Shown here in pieces: positions 36,845 through 49,157 of a DNA stretch of 64,000 nucleotides. The DNA is from Acanthosepion esculentum (lineage: Eukaryota; Mollusca; Cephalopoda; Sepiida; Sepiidae). The translations under genes and the position numbers were made by a program. Location: positions 76,855,460-76,919,459 of the forward strand of contig OZ038485.1 in the NCBI GenBank assembly GCA_964036315.1, read 5' to 3'. Under the pieces are notes generated by a model. It ran no database searches, was not told where the DNA came from, and saw nothing but the letters and a program-made list of their open reading frames with translations. Each line of letters starts with the position of its first letter. Positions within the stretch are counted from its first letter, which is position 1.

Positions 36845-37720
36845 AAGGTGGTCGACTAAGATTTTTGCACTGGTTTGACTTGGGGCTCATGCTCCAGAGC
36901 ATTCCTCATCTTCCGATGAACCTATAACTGGTCTCAAATCCAGGATGTGTCGAAGAACACCATTCAGCGATATGTTATTTGATGACTCTACTCTGTTCCC
37001 CACTGCATTGTGCATTGGGCGCCAGGCAGCTTATCCATACTTCTTCCCCAATCCTGATGGATGTAGGTGTCTCATGTCTAGTCAATGGAACAACTCTTAA
37101 ATATAGCCTTTTGTGGCACTGTCTCCTCTTTTTGTCCGGACTTAGGTGACATATTGTACCAAAACACTGTTTTGGTGGGCGATGTTTATCCCCTTTCAGT
37201 AATGACCATTGTTGTTTGGTGGTTTCTTTCTAAAACCCCATTTCCACTGGAATTATAGAAGGCCCTGAAATAGCACCTGACATTCCACCTATCACACATT
37301 TTTCAAGGAGTTTCCAAGCAAAATACCACACCATTGTCTAGTAAGATTTCCTCCACTGGTCTTGGCTCTGAAATGATTTGATCGGATCTCTTACTGAATT
37401 GCAATTCGTCCAGGATCACAGTCAATTGTCATCAAGAACAACTTTCCCCTGTAGTGTGTGACATCTATAGCCAGTTTCACCCATTTGGTAGTCACCTGGA
37501 TTTCTCCTGGCTCATCTGTGTTCATTGAAGTGTCATTCAATTGACACTAAGTGCACAGCTTGACTACCTTCTGCATATCTTCTTTTGTGACATCCGAGTC
37601 AATTTTATGAACAAGATACAATGTCCCTGACTCCAATGTGATGCAGGCAGTGCAACTCCTTAAAGTCTCCATACCCTAATCAGCATACTTGTCTTTCATC
37701 TAGTTTTTCTTTATTTGGGT
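36845..37720 (-). pseudogene. Integrase remnant, lineage A
   Basis: Pieces include LRSCTACITLESG, VKLCTQCQLND (CxxC zinc ligands, near 37545-37580), KLAIDVTHYRGKVV (first Asp, near 37450-37490) and IRIGEEVWISCLAPNAQC (C-terminal domain, about 37000-37070). The middle with the second Asp and Glu is frameshifted beyond safe reading. Confidence 0.72.
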
Positions 37721-37779
37721 CAGAGCATTGGTTTTGTCTCTCTCCAAAGGCACAAAAGTTACATTTAAATTCAGTTTAA

Positions 37780-38200
37780 ATTAGGTCATTTCAGTATTTC
37801 CAACCATCACCAAATAATCATTTGTGCAGCACCCTTTATCTGGACCTTTTTTTTTTTTTTCTGTAATCACTGAGCATATCCAGCTCAGACAAGTGGCTGA
37901 ATCGGTCTTGATTTCCAAATCTTTCAGTTTCCATTTCAAAGCCAGATTAACACCCTTTATCATGGCATCCAACTGTCATGTTGATATGGTTGTAATCATT
38001 CCTCTTTCTCAGCCTGGCTGCATCTTCAAATACAATTCCATCAATTTCTACACTCCCACCCATAGCGATACTGCTTGCATCATACCATACGATTCCCTTT
38101 CTTGACTTTGGGACAGACCACTTCCCTTGAACTGGGCCTGCCTTCTCACCTCTTCTACAATATCTCATCACATTAACAGTCTTACTGTCCACTTAATCTT
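37780..38200 (-). pseudogene. RNase H fragment, lineage A
   Basis: KGIVWYDASSIAMGGSVEID near 38030-38110 holds the first catalytic Asp. A second frame gives MDAMIKGVNLALKWKLKDLE and IKTDSATCLSWI (37.85-37.97 kb), supplying the helix and the third Asp. An AT-rich T15 run interrupts the following segment near 37848. Confidence 0.78.
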
Positions 38201-38379
38201 CCCAGTTCACTTCCTCAGCCCTTTTTGTATAGCTACATGTCATTCTAAGCCATTCAGCAATAGGGCAATAGCCATTCAGTTTTTCCACAGATTGAAAGCA
38301 GCTCACGTTTCCTCATGCACCTTCCCAGGCTTCTTTTTCAATCGCTGTATGTCATTGTTCAGATTGAGAGAGAGTCCTT

Positions 38380-39640
38380 GAAAAGAAGGCTACAGGGCAG
38401 TCAGCTTGACTTAATGAAGCGGCAATTGTGCAGCCTGATGCATCAGTTTTAACTACCAGTGCGACAAATGTTCTATAGTTATGATTATGGATTTTGCAAT
38501 GTTGTGCTGGAGTTTTTCAAATGCTTCTATTGCTGGGCAAGATAAGGGAAAAGATCTTACTTGTATTACTGGACATATCTTCTGAGAAAGAGGCGATCCA
38601 TTGTGAATAGTGAGCAAACATGCTCATAGTTTGTCACAGCACATGTTATCTGGGACTGGCAATCTGAACAAAGGTTTTAATCACTCTGGGTCTGACACCA
38701 TTGACTCATTGCTTAATTGACTCATTGTATTGCCCAAAAGATTGATTTTATGTTGTCCAAATGAGCATTTGTCATTTATTTTGCTTATGGCATCCATGAA
38801 CCAAAGGTTTGTGTCATGGTCCTTCAGATTGTGGCCACATATAATTACATTATCTATATAAGCAAAAGTACTTTCCAGTTTTTCATCCATCATGATTTTG
38901 CCAATTGTTCTTTGAAAACTGGCTACTCTATTAATTACCCCAAAAGGTATCCTCCAGAACTGGTACAGCCATCCAACTGCTTCAAATGCAGTGTAGGGTC
39001 TGTCTTTTGGCTTAATGGCCACCTGATGATAAGCACTTTTCAAATCTAATGTGCTGAAAATACTATATTTAGCTATTTCACATACTATTTCGTCTATGCT
39101 TGGCAATGGAAAAGCATCCAGAAGAGTTAACTGATTGTCTGAGAGTAATCGATAACCATTTTTTTTTTTTTTTGGTCTCTGTGTTTTATTAATACTTGGG
39201 CCCTCTATGATGATGTATTTGGCTCAATTATTCCTTCTTGAAGCATTCTTTTTATTTTGAACCCTATAAATTGTTTGTCATATGAATAACGTTGCCTCTT
39301 AATAGCTATTGGCTTACAGTTCTTCGTCAGGTTTTCAAAAAATGACGGTTATGAAATGTTGACTTCAGTCAGTCGTAAATCTTTAATACAGGTTTATCTC
39401 TGACAAATGGGATTTCAATGCTAGAGTGTCACTGAAAAAAATCATGGCCCAGTATTACCTCACAACAAAGGTCTTTCATCATCGATAACTTAACAGCTTT
39501 ATATGAGATGCCATTCCAAACAATATCCACTTACATGTGATAATAAAGCTGCGTTCGACAGTGTTACTCTATTGGGGGAGGTAACAATGCAATTTGTGAA
39601 TTTTTACTAGATTGTCTCGGATATAGTTTTCCAAACTGCC
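38380..39640 (-). mobile_element. Nested gypsy fragment, lineage B (protease-RT-RNase H start)
   Basis: Minus-strand frames give a decayed protease-to-RT linker, KRMLQEGIIEPNTS (39.22-39.26 kb), SDNQLTLLDAFPLPSIDEIV, IAKYSIFSTLDLKSAYHQVA (about 39020-39075), PFGVINRVASFQRTIG and FAYIDNVIICGHN (38825-38875). YIDN replaces YIDD, as in several cephalopod-type copies. The following RNase H start (LSQADCPVAFFS-like) is frameshifted. It belongs to the same lineage as the 51.6-54.2 kb element, not the surrounding one. Confidence 0.78.
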
Positions 39641-39645
39641 AGTGT

Positions 39646-39900
39646 CTAATAATTGATAAGCTTCTTTGTGCACATGCCTGCATTAGCAGTGAATGGCTCC
39701 ACAAATTCATTCAATTTGCAATAGTTGAGCACTGGCCGGACCTTCTGCTTGTGAATCAAACCTTTGGGTGGGCCAAGTTCCTTTTTGGGATACGGCAACA
39801 GCCATCCATTTTCTTGCCACAATAAAAGTTCTTTCTCATATGCATCCAGAGCATAGGAAAGCACTGTGTATTCTTGCACCTTATTTTTCAATTCACCGGG
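39646..39900 (-). pseudogene. RT N-terminal fragment, lineage A
   Basis: An 81-codon open stretch contains AYEKELLLWQENGWLLPYPK and KVRPVLNYCKLNEFVEPF. These are the primer-grip and R-P-V-L-D/N-Y strand at the beginning of this gypsy RT. It stops where the foreign block begins. Confidence 0.75.
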
Positions 39901-40099
39901 TACGTGACCACTGACTCATTTCCATGAGGTGCTCAATACTTTGTTGTTGTCAAATGTTATGTTAAAGTCAGGCTTGTCAATAGAAATAGCAGCACACAGA
40001 CTTAAGCTTTCATCAGGAAAGTGCACTTCACCCAATCTGGTAAGGTGCACAACTTCGAGCTCCCTGATTGTACCAATCCCGATAAGATCTTATCCAAAC

Positions 40100-40420
40100 A
40101 ATCAGGGCCTCAATAGTCACAGGATGAGCCAGACTGATGCCCAACTTGTTTTGCTGTACCCACAGCACTTCAAGGTTTTCCCATCAACCTTAATACTTTC
40201 ACTTCCTTCTGCCTCCAAAGACGGAATACAGCTTTGCTCACCAGCATCTGTGAGCAAAGCATCTAGAGTGGCACATTTCTGTCCATTGACAAATACCTCT
40301 ACAGTAGGCAGTTGCCATTTCTGTAATTGTTTGAGAAGACTGGTACTGATGTCTTCTTCCCTCACGCGTTTCGATGATATGTGCCCCATCTTGTCGCATT
40401 CAATGGAAAAGAAAGGAAAA
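40100..40420 (-). pseudogene. Retroviral-type aspartic protease remnant
   Basis: The frame reads VEVFVNGQKCATLDALLTDA near 40240-40300, where a gypsy protease would read (L)LDTG; Asp-Ala replaces the Asp-Thr/Ser-Gly active site. The segment ILIGIGTI near 40075 fits the LIGxD-type flap partner downstream. The catalytic residue context is lost, so it would be inactive. Confidence 0.62.
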
Positions 40421-40440
40421 AAACAATGGCTGAAATAGCT

Positions 40441-41035
40441 TATGCAAAAATTGGTTAGATGTACACAAACACAGGAAAAGAAAGTGGGGAGGTAGTGCAA
40501 GTCAAATAGGTTCACAAGGCAAAACAAATCCACACATCTCTCCATGTCTCAATCTCTGCATGAGTTACTGGGAAGAACTTCCTCATTTGTATGCGTTTGT
40601 TGAGCAGATGCAGTTACTGATTCCTCATGCTCCACCCTCCCTTGCAAAACATACACATGACTCTGGCCCTTTTGGGTCACCAAGGTAAGTCACCACTGCA
40701 TGGGTTTAACATACATTAGTTCTCTGAAATGATATCCAGCCTCTTGAAATTCCACAATCTGACAACTCTTAAATTGGCCTAATTTAACAAAAGGAGTGTG
40801 TGCGTGAGTGTGTGTATAGCATGATATCTGCTTGCACAGAATTCCTTCACTATAGTGAAGCTTATTGCAGAATACATTATCATCTGAAGCTCAAACACAG
40901 ACCATGCACTAAATAGCCATAAACTGAAAATTTTATTAGAAAATCTATTAGCCCTGAGCATGAACAAACCATTCTGAAGTCAAAATATCATTCAGAATGT
41001 TTCCGTTTTGTTTTCATCAGTTTATATACAAGTAA
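40441..41035. other. Unassigned DNA upstream of gypsy protease
   Basis: Expected place of gag and 5' LTR for the minus-strand gypsy element. I see no zinc knuckle and no LTR. Confidence 0.4.
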
Positions 41036-41137
41036 GTACTAAAAAGTTCTTGGCCCAGCCCATTTCCTAATATTACTATTTCAATGTCCAAATATATTGA
41101 ATTTGAGAAGTGGATTGAGCTGAGAATTTCTCAGTAC
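41036..41137. mobile_element. Small MITE-like inverted repeat
   Basis: The left end TACTAAAAAGTTCTTGGCCC and the right end (inverse) TACTGAGAAATTCTCAGCTC are related over about 30 bases. Similar right-end sequence (GGAAGTGAGTTAAGTTGAG) occurs at 29555-29585 and 59510-59530. No coding content. Confidence 0.42.
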
Positions 41138-42842
41138 CCCTTATATATATAACAGTTTAAGGAAAGTGTTCAAATACTTTTGCACATATTTAAATATGTG
41201 CATAAATTATACTGAATGCATAGTTATAGAGAAAAGATGGAATTAGATTTAGTCATATAAGAGTAAATTAGATCTATAATCAAACAGCTAGTCACTATTT
41301 TTAATGAAAAGCATCATCAAAAATTAAATGGGCAAATGGAAAAGTAGCTGAGGGATTACTGATCATTTTAGTGTATGGTTTTCCAAATGCATGCAAACTT
41401 CTCTGGAATTAATTCTTTGGAAAATGACTTAATATTAAATCTTGAAGTTTGAAAAAAAAAAAAAAAAAAAAATATTAACAACTTATCTTTTGAAATAATC
41501 AAAATTAGCATAAGAGGAGTGGCTTGGTTTTATTATCTGATAAATCTTTCTTCAAACATTTCCAAACACTGATCATGTTGTGAAGTGGGACAATCTGAAG
41601 AGTAGAAATAGCAGTAGCATTAACAGCCTTGTTTCTGGATTTCAACAAGATATTGACTTTCAATTCCCAAAGGCCACAAGGAAATGTTCTAATGTTGATA
41701 TTGTACAAGATATATCAGTGTAAGATTGACTCATTGTCCACTAAACCAGTTTCTCTAATAATCACCTGCTAAAAAAATTATCATTGAATAATTGTCAAAA
41801 TTAAATTTTAAATAAAAAGTTGTGCAAGGTTTTAAATTTAACATAAGTTAATCATGAAAATAAAGAAAAGGATTTTGTAATCAAAGCGTATATATTTGTA
41901 TATTTAAAAGTTATATTTATATTGTCAGATCTTAACCTTTACAAATTATCAGAAGTTTATCTGAGCTATTAATTTGACAATTGGATATTGTCTGAAAATT
42001 TCAAATTAAAACAAAAATATATTTGGCAGGATTAAACAGCACTTTTAGCCAAAAAAGTATAAACAAATCAAAATGCAAAAAGAAATCATGTGGTTGCACA
42101 AGGTTAATTCAACTTGTCTGTAGCTTTGTATCAGTACATTTGTTTTTCTTTGTAAATTCTATATTAGTAATTAAAAATCTAAAAAAATGATCACAGAAAA
42201 AAAATAAATAAATAAAGTAATATAAGCTTGACCATAAAATTTTTAAATGTATATGTATTTCCTTAATTAAAAATTGAGTTGAAAAGAATATTTTTTTGTC
42301 CTTAATTTAAACTCATTTCTTATAAACTTCGGGCAACATATGTAAATTTGTTTAGCATGCAGCTGAATATGAATGGACATGATCAAGTCTGATTATTATT
42401 TTAATTCAAACTATTTGGAATGGTGAAGTGCTATTCATACATCTAAATCTAAAGAAAGAAGTAATTGACTGTTGAAGAGAGGTCAGTATCATCAGAATCA
42501 ATCAAAATTTCTGATACAGACAGGACACTTCTTTGCATAAAATATCAAGTATATATAGCCAAAATATCACTGTTCTTCTAAGTAATCAAAACAATCATTA
42601 AAATGTTACTACCAATCAATTATACCATTTATTATGGATTACATTTCAAAAAGTATATCATTCAAGAAACGTTAAACTTTGGCTGGGAATAAAATAACTG
42701 TACAGTGTAGGAATAGTGATAAAGTCAATGGACAAAGACAACCCCCAACCAAAAAAAAAAAATTTTGCTTACCAGAATTAAATTCAGTCAGTGCTAAAAC
42801 AAACATAATTATTGCCTCGGTTTTTGTTTACAGATAGAATGT

Positions 42843-42883
<41 letters not shown>

Positions 42884-43271
42884 ACAGAGTGATTAAAAGT
42901 TTTTAGGAATGGATTTCTTTGAAAGGCAGTAATTTAATTTAAACTGTAGTTTCGTATTTTTGTTATGCATAATACAGGAAAGTGCCAAAGTTAAATTAAA
43001 TATTAGAAAGTACCTATGATTTGTTTTCCTCTGCTTAATACCAATATTTGTTAAGTCAAGATTATTATAATACAAAGTTAAACTGAATGAAATATAGGAA
43101 ACAAGATTGTGTTACACTAATTTTCCAGGTAGAGAGGAAATGTCAAGAAAGTGCCATCCAAAGAAAGAGAGTCTAGTCTGGTCTGTTACTTAAACTATAA
43201 CTGAAGGAAGATGGATTTCATGTCTTTTCCAATGTGCATATTATATAAAGTGAACATAACACTTTTTTTCT
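41138..43271. other. Unassigned AT-rich DNA
   Basis: Nothing recognisable except an A21 run (41452-41472) and a (TA)n array (42846-42881). Confidence 0.5.
42846..42881. repeat. (TA)n microsatellite
   Basis: TA run of about 18 units. Confidence 0.95.
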
Positions 43272-43625
43272 TTTTTTTTAATCATTTCACCCCAAGCAAG
43301 GCAGGAATGCTACTGGTATGCAGGTGGTTACAAAGAATGAAGGTGGGAGAAAATACTGGGTAAGGGGAACCGAGGAAAGGGTAAAAGTTGAACAGGGTCC
43401 AAGAAGATAGATGGCAATTGTCATTGAATTAAAATTTTTGAAGATTGTAGTTATTATGGAAGCAAAGACATGGAAGTTCCACAGACAGGAATTGCAAGAA
43501 AAGAAACTATCTGAATAGAAATGGCAGTTACATTCAACTAATTCAACAGTAAAAGGGTGGGGCCTAAATGCTTGTCTAGTAGCACACTTAAACTCATGTA
43601 GTCCAGGCAACAGAGTGGGGCGGGG
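43272..43625 (-). mobile_element. LINE 3' end (26-kb family), copy 4
   Basis: Minus-strand frames give LHEFKCATRQAFRPHPFTVE and CNCHFYSDSFFSCNSCLWN, the C-terminal tail of the LINE, followed by the shared GCCTTGCTTGGGGTGAAATG end and an A-rich tail (T-rich on the plus strand). It is 5'-truncated. Confidence 0.78.
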
Positions 43626-45974
43626 TAGCTTGTCAGAATAATCTGGTCAGAATTTGAATTTGCCATGCCAATTTCACTTTTGGCACTGATAACTTACACT
43701 CCTAGTACACCCAAATGCCATATATTTAAATATATTATTTTATATTAAATATACTTTTTCATAAATAACCATAAAATCCTCAACTGAATCAAATTCAAGA
43801 AAGTTTTCACACCTTTGGAGAAAAACAAGCAAAATTCAAGTTACTTGAGAAACTATCATGTAAAAATGATAGTATTTAAGTCTAAGCCAATCAGTGTGGT
43901 GGCCAAATATTTTAACTTGCAATCCATTTACTTTTTAACACTGCTACAATAATGACTTCAAATCTTGATTTATCTTTAGAGGTGGTGAAAGGGCATCAGC
44001 AAAAAATGGGATATTAGTTGAAATTTGATTCAAAGTAAAAACAGGCTAGTGATATCAAAGTAAAACAACTGAAATTTCTGTGATACTTAATGAGGACAGA
44101 GTGCTTAGAGAATTTAACACTGACAGGATATACTGAAAAAAAGAAGAGCAGATGGAAACATTGAATAAACTACCTAATGAATTTGTGTGAATGGGTGGCA
44201 GAGCAGGGACAAAGATGGATGGTAAAAAGTCACCTGCTGCAGACAAATTCTGGGGAGCTATGATTGCTCACGCCTTGAAGAGAAATGGCACATAAAAGGT
44301 TTTACTATTTGTTTATCATGAGGAACAAAATTCTGTAGGAAAGTTGTTCAGGTCTTAAAAAATAAAAATAAAATAAAGGCTCATTTCATCACTTATTTAT
44401 TTGTTGAATAATATGTCCATACTTAATTCAAATATGCATATAGTGCAAATGTTCTGTGTACTATAAGACTAAGCTCTATAAAACAAAATTTTCAGTTTTA
44501 TCAACACAATTGCTTTAATAATAAAACTAAGTAACTACTTGTAGTTAAATACATTTTATAAGTCATGAAGCAAAATAAGCTTAAGAAATAGAAAATTATT
44601 TTTTATGCTAATTCTTCATTCAATGATGTAAGAAAAAAAGTTCAGATATAATATTGCTAATTCTATTTATTTTAATTTGCAGAGACAATTCTAATTACAT
44701 AAATGAAAGGAATATTAATTCATTATTTAACCAAAATAACCAAATCCATAAGTAAATTATAATGGAAATAACCAGGTAGTTTTTAGGACAATAGGCAAAA
44801 TATTTTGAGATCAATATGTCAAAGTGTGGGGGCCCGTTATTATGAACACTCATTAAAGAAAATGCCAGATAAAATGTACTTAATTTTTATTTTATGAAGT
44901 ATTTTCCCTATTATTTTAACACTAGTTTTATTCCATCCTATTGTTACTTTTTATTACTTTTTCGTAAGCAAAGGGGTTATGGTGACATGGCAAAGGAATC
45001 AAGTTTGAATCCCATTGGAAGCTAATTGTGTTTCTTGTTGTTTGTTGTAGTAATCAAGCTAAAGTAGTTAAAAAATTAAAATTAATAAAAATAATTAAGA
45101 TGAAATGAAAATAGTAATAAAATAATAGTAAGTTCATCTTTGTGGATAATGCACTCAAAATAAAGTTCTTACCTGTGATAAGAATTTCATGTTCATTAAA
45201 CACAATTGTCCAAAATAAAAAGGAAGTTCTTACCTAAGAAAGAAAAGAAAAAAATGAAATTAATATTTAATAATTACTAGTGTGAAAAAGTAACACATTT
45301 TGAACAACTATTAAAAATAAATTCTTACCAAGAAAAAAATGAGAAACCAAATTAAAAATTTAGTTGATAGAATATGATGCAAAAATCTAAAACTGGTGCA
45401 GAGAGGAAATCTATAGCTACAAGAGAAGAATTGAGAGGATTAAGCTTGAATTAATGAGAATTATAGACATTGGAATCAAGTTTTAACCATGTATTGTCAA
45501 AGGTAATATTAGAGTGTTATGTTGTAAAAAGAGAATTGTTTAATGTCATAAAATGAATATAAGGTTACTTAAAAAAAAAAAAAGTAAAAAGGCTCTTTGG
45601 AACAGAAGAGATTTAAAGTACAGTTAGCAAAAGGAATAAAATGAATGTATGACATACTATCATTTCTATAATTATAATACAAAAAACTTCATTTGTGAAA
45701 CTTTTCCATTATCCTTATTTGTTTTCAAGCATAAAGTAGTTTAACATTAGTTGGTAAAAAAGATTAAATACCATATTAACAAAAACAATGTACTGATAAA
45801 AACAATAGATGACTCATTTTTGATAAATCAAATTTGCATATCCAGTTCTGGTGTTTAATTAAAAATGTACCATCCCGTGTATAATATACACCTATAAATG
45901 TTTTAATATTTTAAAAAATTTAATAGATTTCAGAATTATGATACTTAAATCAACTGAGTGGTTTTGGATGGGAT
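43626..45974. other. Unassigned AT-rich DNA
   Basis: No gene or repeat family recognised. Confidence 0.45.
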
Positions 45975-45979
45975 ACTGT

Positions 45980-47280
45980 TGTAGCGAACCCCTTAGAGGA
46001 GGGGGTGTGTTATGAAACCATGGCCCATGCGCACCCTGTATCATAAGGTGATGAAGTCACAAGAGGCCCGATAATGTTTTTTGAATTAAAGACGTGAAAT
46101 CTGACAAGGTGAAAGAAAATGGACAACAGAATGAGGATATGTATGATGAATGCTAAGTTTATTTATAAAGGAGAGGCCGTGGGGTATATTGGTCTGGTAA
46201 TCAAGGTAATGGTGGTCAGACTAGTCGTGTCGAGGGTTGGACTGGTCGTGTCGAAGGTTGTAGTCGAGTTGCAGACGTTCTGGTCATGTCGACAGTCGGA
46301 AAAAGATTGCGGATGTTCTGGTCATGTCGATGATGGGATGTTGAGGTGTGTTCGTTCCTGTCGTGTCAACGGTTGGACATTGCAGTGCGAGCATTGCTGG
46401 TTGAGGTCGGTGTTAAAACCTCCCATAGTAATTACAACTGATAATATATGGGAAAGGCTGGTCATTGCAGATGATCACTGCAGGTTGTCGCAGGTGATTG
46501 TGGGTCACTACAGGTGATCACTGCTGGTTATTGCAGGTGATTGCTGCTGATTAGCTGGTCTGGTTTCAGACTGGACGTGGCGGCTGGAACGGGTATCTGG
46601 AGTTGTGATGTAGTGCTCGGTATCGACAATGGTATCTGGTCAGTGCCAGGAAGCTAGCATTGCGATGTTGTTGGGCATATCGAATGTCCAGTGCTGGCGT
46701 TGCATGTCTGCTGGTCGAGTCAGATATGGAAACCTCCCATAGTGTACTGGAAAGGTTATGGACGACGTGCAGGCAGATAGTAGGGACGGAATGCCGAGAG
46801 TCAAACATGGGCAAGGAGCCAGAAGTAAGAAGGCAAAGTAAAGAGAGAAAGAAAGATCCAACTTGTGTCCAGTTGGAAGACAAAAAAAATGGGAGCGTAA
46901 CTATATGCAGCCCAGGTTGGCATCCTGGCCATAAAGGCCAGGAGCCTGCATATCAACCGTTCAGGTATCTGGGTACCGACCCTGAATTCGTCGAGAAGTC
47001 ATTATGTTAAGGAAGACCAACGACAGACACAGTCTTGCAAAAATGCTAAAAAATCTCTCTAAAAATGAGTTGAGATTTGCTACGAAAAAACAAATATCTA
47101 AAAATGCTAAGAGGTGTATTACGAATAGTTTCGTAACACAAACGGAACTAAAAAGTAATTAGCTCAATTCTAAAATGAAATGAGACCAAATTACCAGCAT
47201 GTAGGGAACACGATCAAAAGGTCAAAGTCGAAGAGCCCTCTTCTCTTCTGTTTTAGAGAGCAGCCAAAGGCGGCCGCGAC
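45980..47280. mobile_element. Candidate solo LTR, CpG-rich
   Basis: A 1.3-kb block much richer in G+C and CpG than all its surroundings. It starts TGTAGCGAACCCC and ends GGCGGCCGCGAC(A), so TGTAGCG faces CGCGACA at the ends. ACTGT occurs directly on both sides (45975-45979 and 47281-47285), a 5-bp target duplication (or CTGT, 4 bp, if the final A belongs to the element). The interior holds short tandem motifs and no retroviral protein. These points fit a solo LTR left by recombination. Its 126- and 116-codon ORFs contain no motif that I know. Confidence 0.68.
46222..46335. repeat. Degenerate minisatellite in the solo LTR
   Basis: CTRGTCRTGTCGA recurs at 46222, 46242, 46280 and 46319. A second set of GCAGGTGATYACTGC-like units follows at 46460-46550. 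Confidence 0.65.
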
Positions 47281-47644
47281 ACTGTCTACAGTAATTATAA
47301 TTGACAAGAAAATTTCCATTTAGTACCAAATATACTGAAGATCATCAGTTCTTATATAAAAACAAGTTTAAAACTTTTGCACATAAAGTTTATGAAAATT
47401 CAAATCAATGAATTTATCAATTGTGATTCAAAGAAAAGAAAATTTCTAGTTTATTTTCATTATACTAAATTTTATAATTTTTTCTTACTTTTAAAATCTA
47501 GTATAAAAGGTTAACAGCTTCAGATATGGTCTATGTTGTAATGACTAAGATAGCAAATAATTCATAGTTTTAAAATGCCAAATTTCTCCAATATTCATTT
47601 TTAAATTATTTGAACTTATTCCTGTCATGCCTATATTTATGTCT

Positions 47645-48300
47645 GGTGGTGTAGGTAGGAGAAAGTAGCAGAAGTACTAAATACTTCTGCTACTTTCTCA
47701 TGACAGACTTCAACCAGCAAGAACTGATTCTCTCCTACTACCTCTCTGACCATCTCTCACAACTTGCCCACAAGTGGATTGAAACTACTCTCTAATGAGT
47801 GTTATCCAAACTATGATGAACAGCCTGTACCCAACAAACAGGTTGTAATGGAACTACTTTCACTTCTGATTGTGACTATATAAGCCTGAGAGTGGAAATT
47901 TCTAACTTCTAGTCAAGTGATACTTTAATTTATTTATTTATTTATCTTTTGGTCAGCAGGTGGTTGCTTTGTAGATTTTATTGTCTATGTAGTCATAAAA
48001 CATTACACTTCAAACTCAGGTAAAGTTATTTTCCATCCACTTTCTATGTGGGTGTCTTCATCACAGCACAGTTCTATTGTGTCATATTTTTAAACTTATA
48101 ATCATTTGTGCTGAAATTATCTTTGGATCAACTAGACATCAGTGGAGTAGAACAAGATAGATTTTATTCAACATCAAAACATACATGGCAGCAATCTATG
48201 CAACCCTCTAGTGAAAATCAAAGCCCATCAATTTCACAGAAGAAAATGAAAAAGTTTATCTACTGTCATTTTAGCCATGATGCTTGTAACCCACAGTGAA
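47645..48300 (+). mobile_element. Possible LTR plus gag remnant
   Basis: 47645-48060 is richer in G+C than its flanks and has a TATATAAG box at 47877-47884. A 63-codon frame starting at 48108 ends FIYCHFSHDACNPQ, which resembles the first zinc knuckle of some gypsy Gag proteins with one ligand missing. No RT follows and no second LTR was found. This reading is tentative. Confidence 0.35.
47659..47699. repeat. Perfect 18-bp hairpin
   Basis: GAGAAAGTAGCAGAAGTA (47659-47676), loop CTAAA, then its exact reverse complement (47682-47699). Confidence 0.92.
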
Positions 48301-48721
48301 TAAGCACAAGTATCATTATAATACAGAAGAGTGCATAAACAAAACTCCTACATTCTTCTGCTAAATAAAATTAATCAAAATGTAATACAAAAATAGCAGC
48401 AAGAACAAACTTCAAATTTGTATTTGCAAAAGAATAAGCAAAGTACAGCAATACATCATTAAAATCATAAATTCAAGCAGGCTTTTTACATATGCTCAGA
48501 TTTGCATAATGAGCCTACTTATCAGGAAAATGATTATCTTTCAGGTGAGGAGTCAATGACTTTACCACAGAAGCAATACATTCACAGCTGCATTGGCTGA
48601 AATCTTCATTGTGACAAATATAGTTATCTGAAGCATTCAGGTCATCAGGAGTTCAGGTCATAAATAACCTGCAGAGCTAAATCTCAAAGATACTCGTCTC
48701 CTTGTTATTACAAATATGAAT

Positions 48722-48846
48722 TTTTTTTTAATCAATTCACCCCAAGTAAAGTGGTAATGCTACTAAGACACAAGTGAGAGTGAAAGAGAATGAGAAGACT
48801 TTAGAAGGAATTGGAAACCCAATCCTAAAAAACAAACAAGCGAATT
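48722..48846 (-). mobile_element. LINE 3' tail (26-kb family), copy 5
   Basis: Matches the shared 3' untranslated end (inverse of TTGGGGTGAATTG) and a few bases of the coding end. Strongly 5'-truncated. Confidence 0.7.
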
Positions 48847-48869
48847 TATCTCAAGTTCCATTTCTTAAA

Positions 48870-49126
48870 AAATTGAGTCATACTTTATCTGATAATACAT
48901 GGAACGATCCTTTTCAGGCAAGAAGAGCACATTAGAATAGATCATACACTAGTCAATATTGGAAATTAAATAATCATTTATGTAGAATAGTGTTTGTTGT
49001 AGACATCAACAGAGTGCATACTGAATGCAATGTATCCTGTATAACAAGTTCTTAGTAAGTCAGATGAAAGCTTTGTGATTTTAGTGCAAGAGTTACTGCC
49101 ACTTCTACCATATGATTTCATTGCAC

Positions 49127-49157
<31 letters not shown>

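Larger units (their letters stand above)
36840..40440 (-). mobile_element. Ty3/gypsy element, lineage A, second copy, interrupted
   Basis: Minus-strand pol order is protease (about 40.1-40.4 kb), RT N-terminus (39.65-39.9 kb), then a foreign gypsy block (38.38-39.64 kb), then RNase H (37.8-38.2 kb) and integrase (36.85-37.7 kb). Lineage A identity rests on the RT start KVRPVLNYCKLNEF, the RNase H segment VQGKWSVPKSRKGIVWYDASS and an integrase DVTHYRGK core, all like the 14-17.9 kb element. No LTR pair is visible. Confidence 0.82.

Noticed and set aside
46119..47010. ORFs of 132, 105 and 116 codons in the CpG-rich block
   Set aside because: They overlap on both strands, have no known domain, and the block has LTR ends and minisatellite content; high G+C lowers stop frequency by chance.
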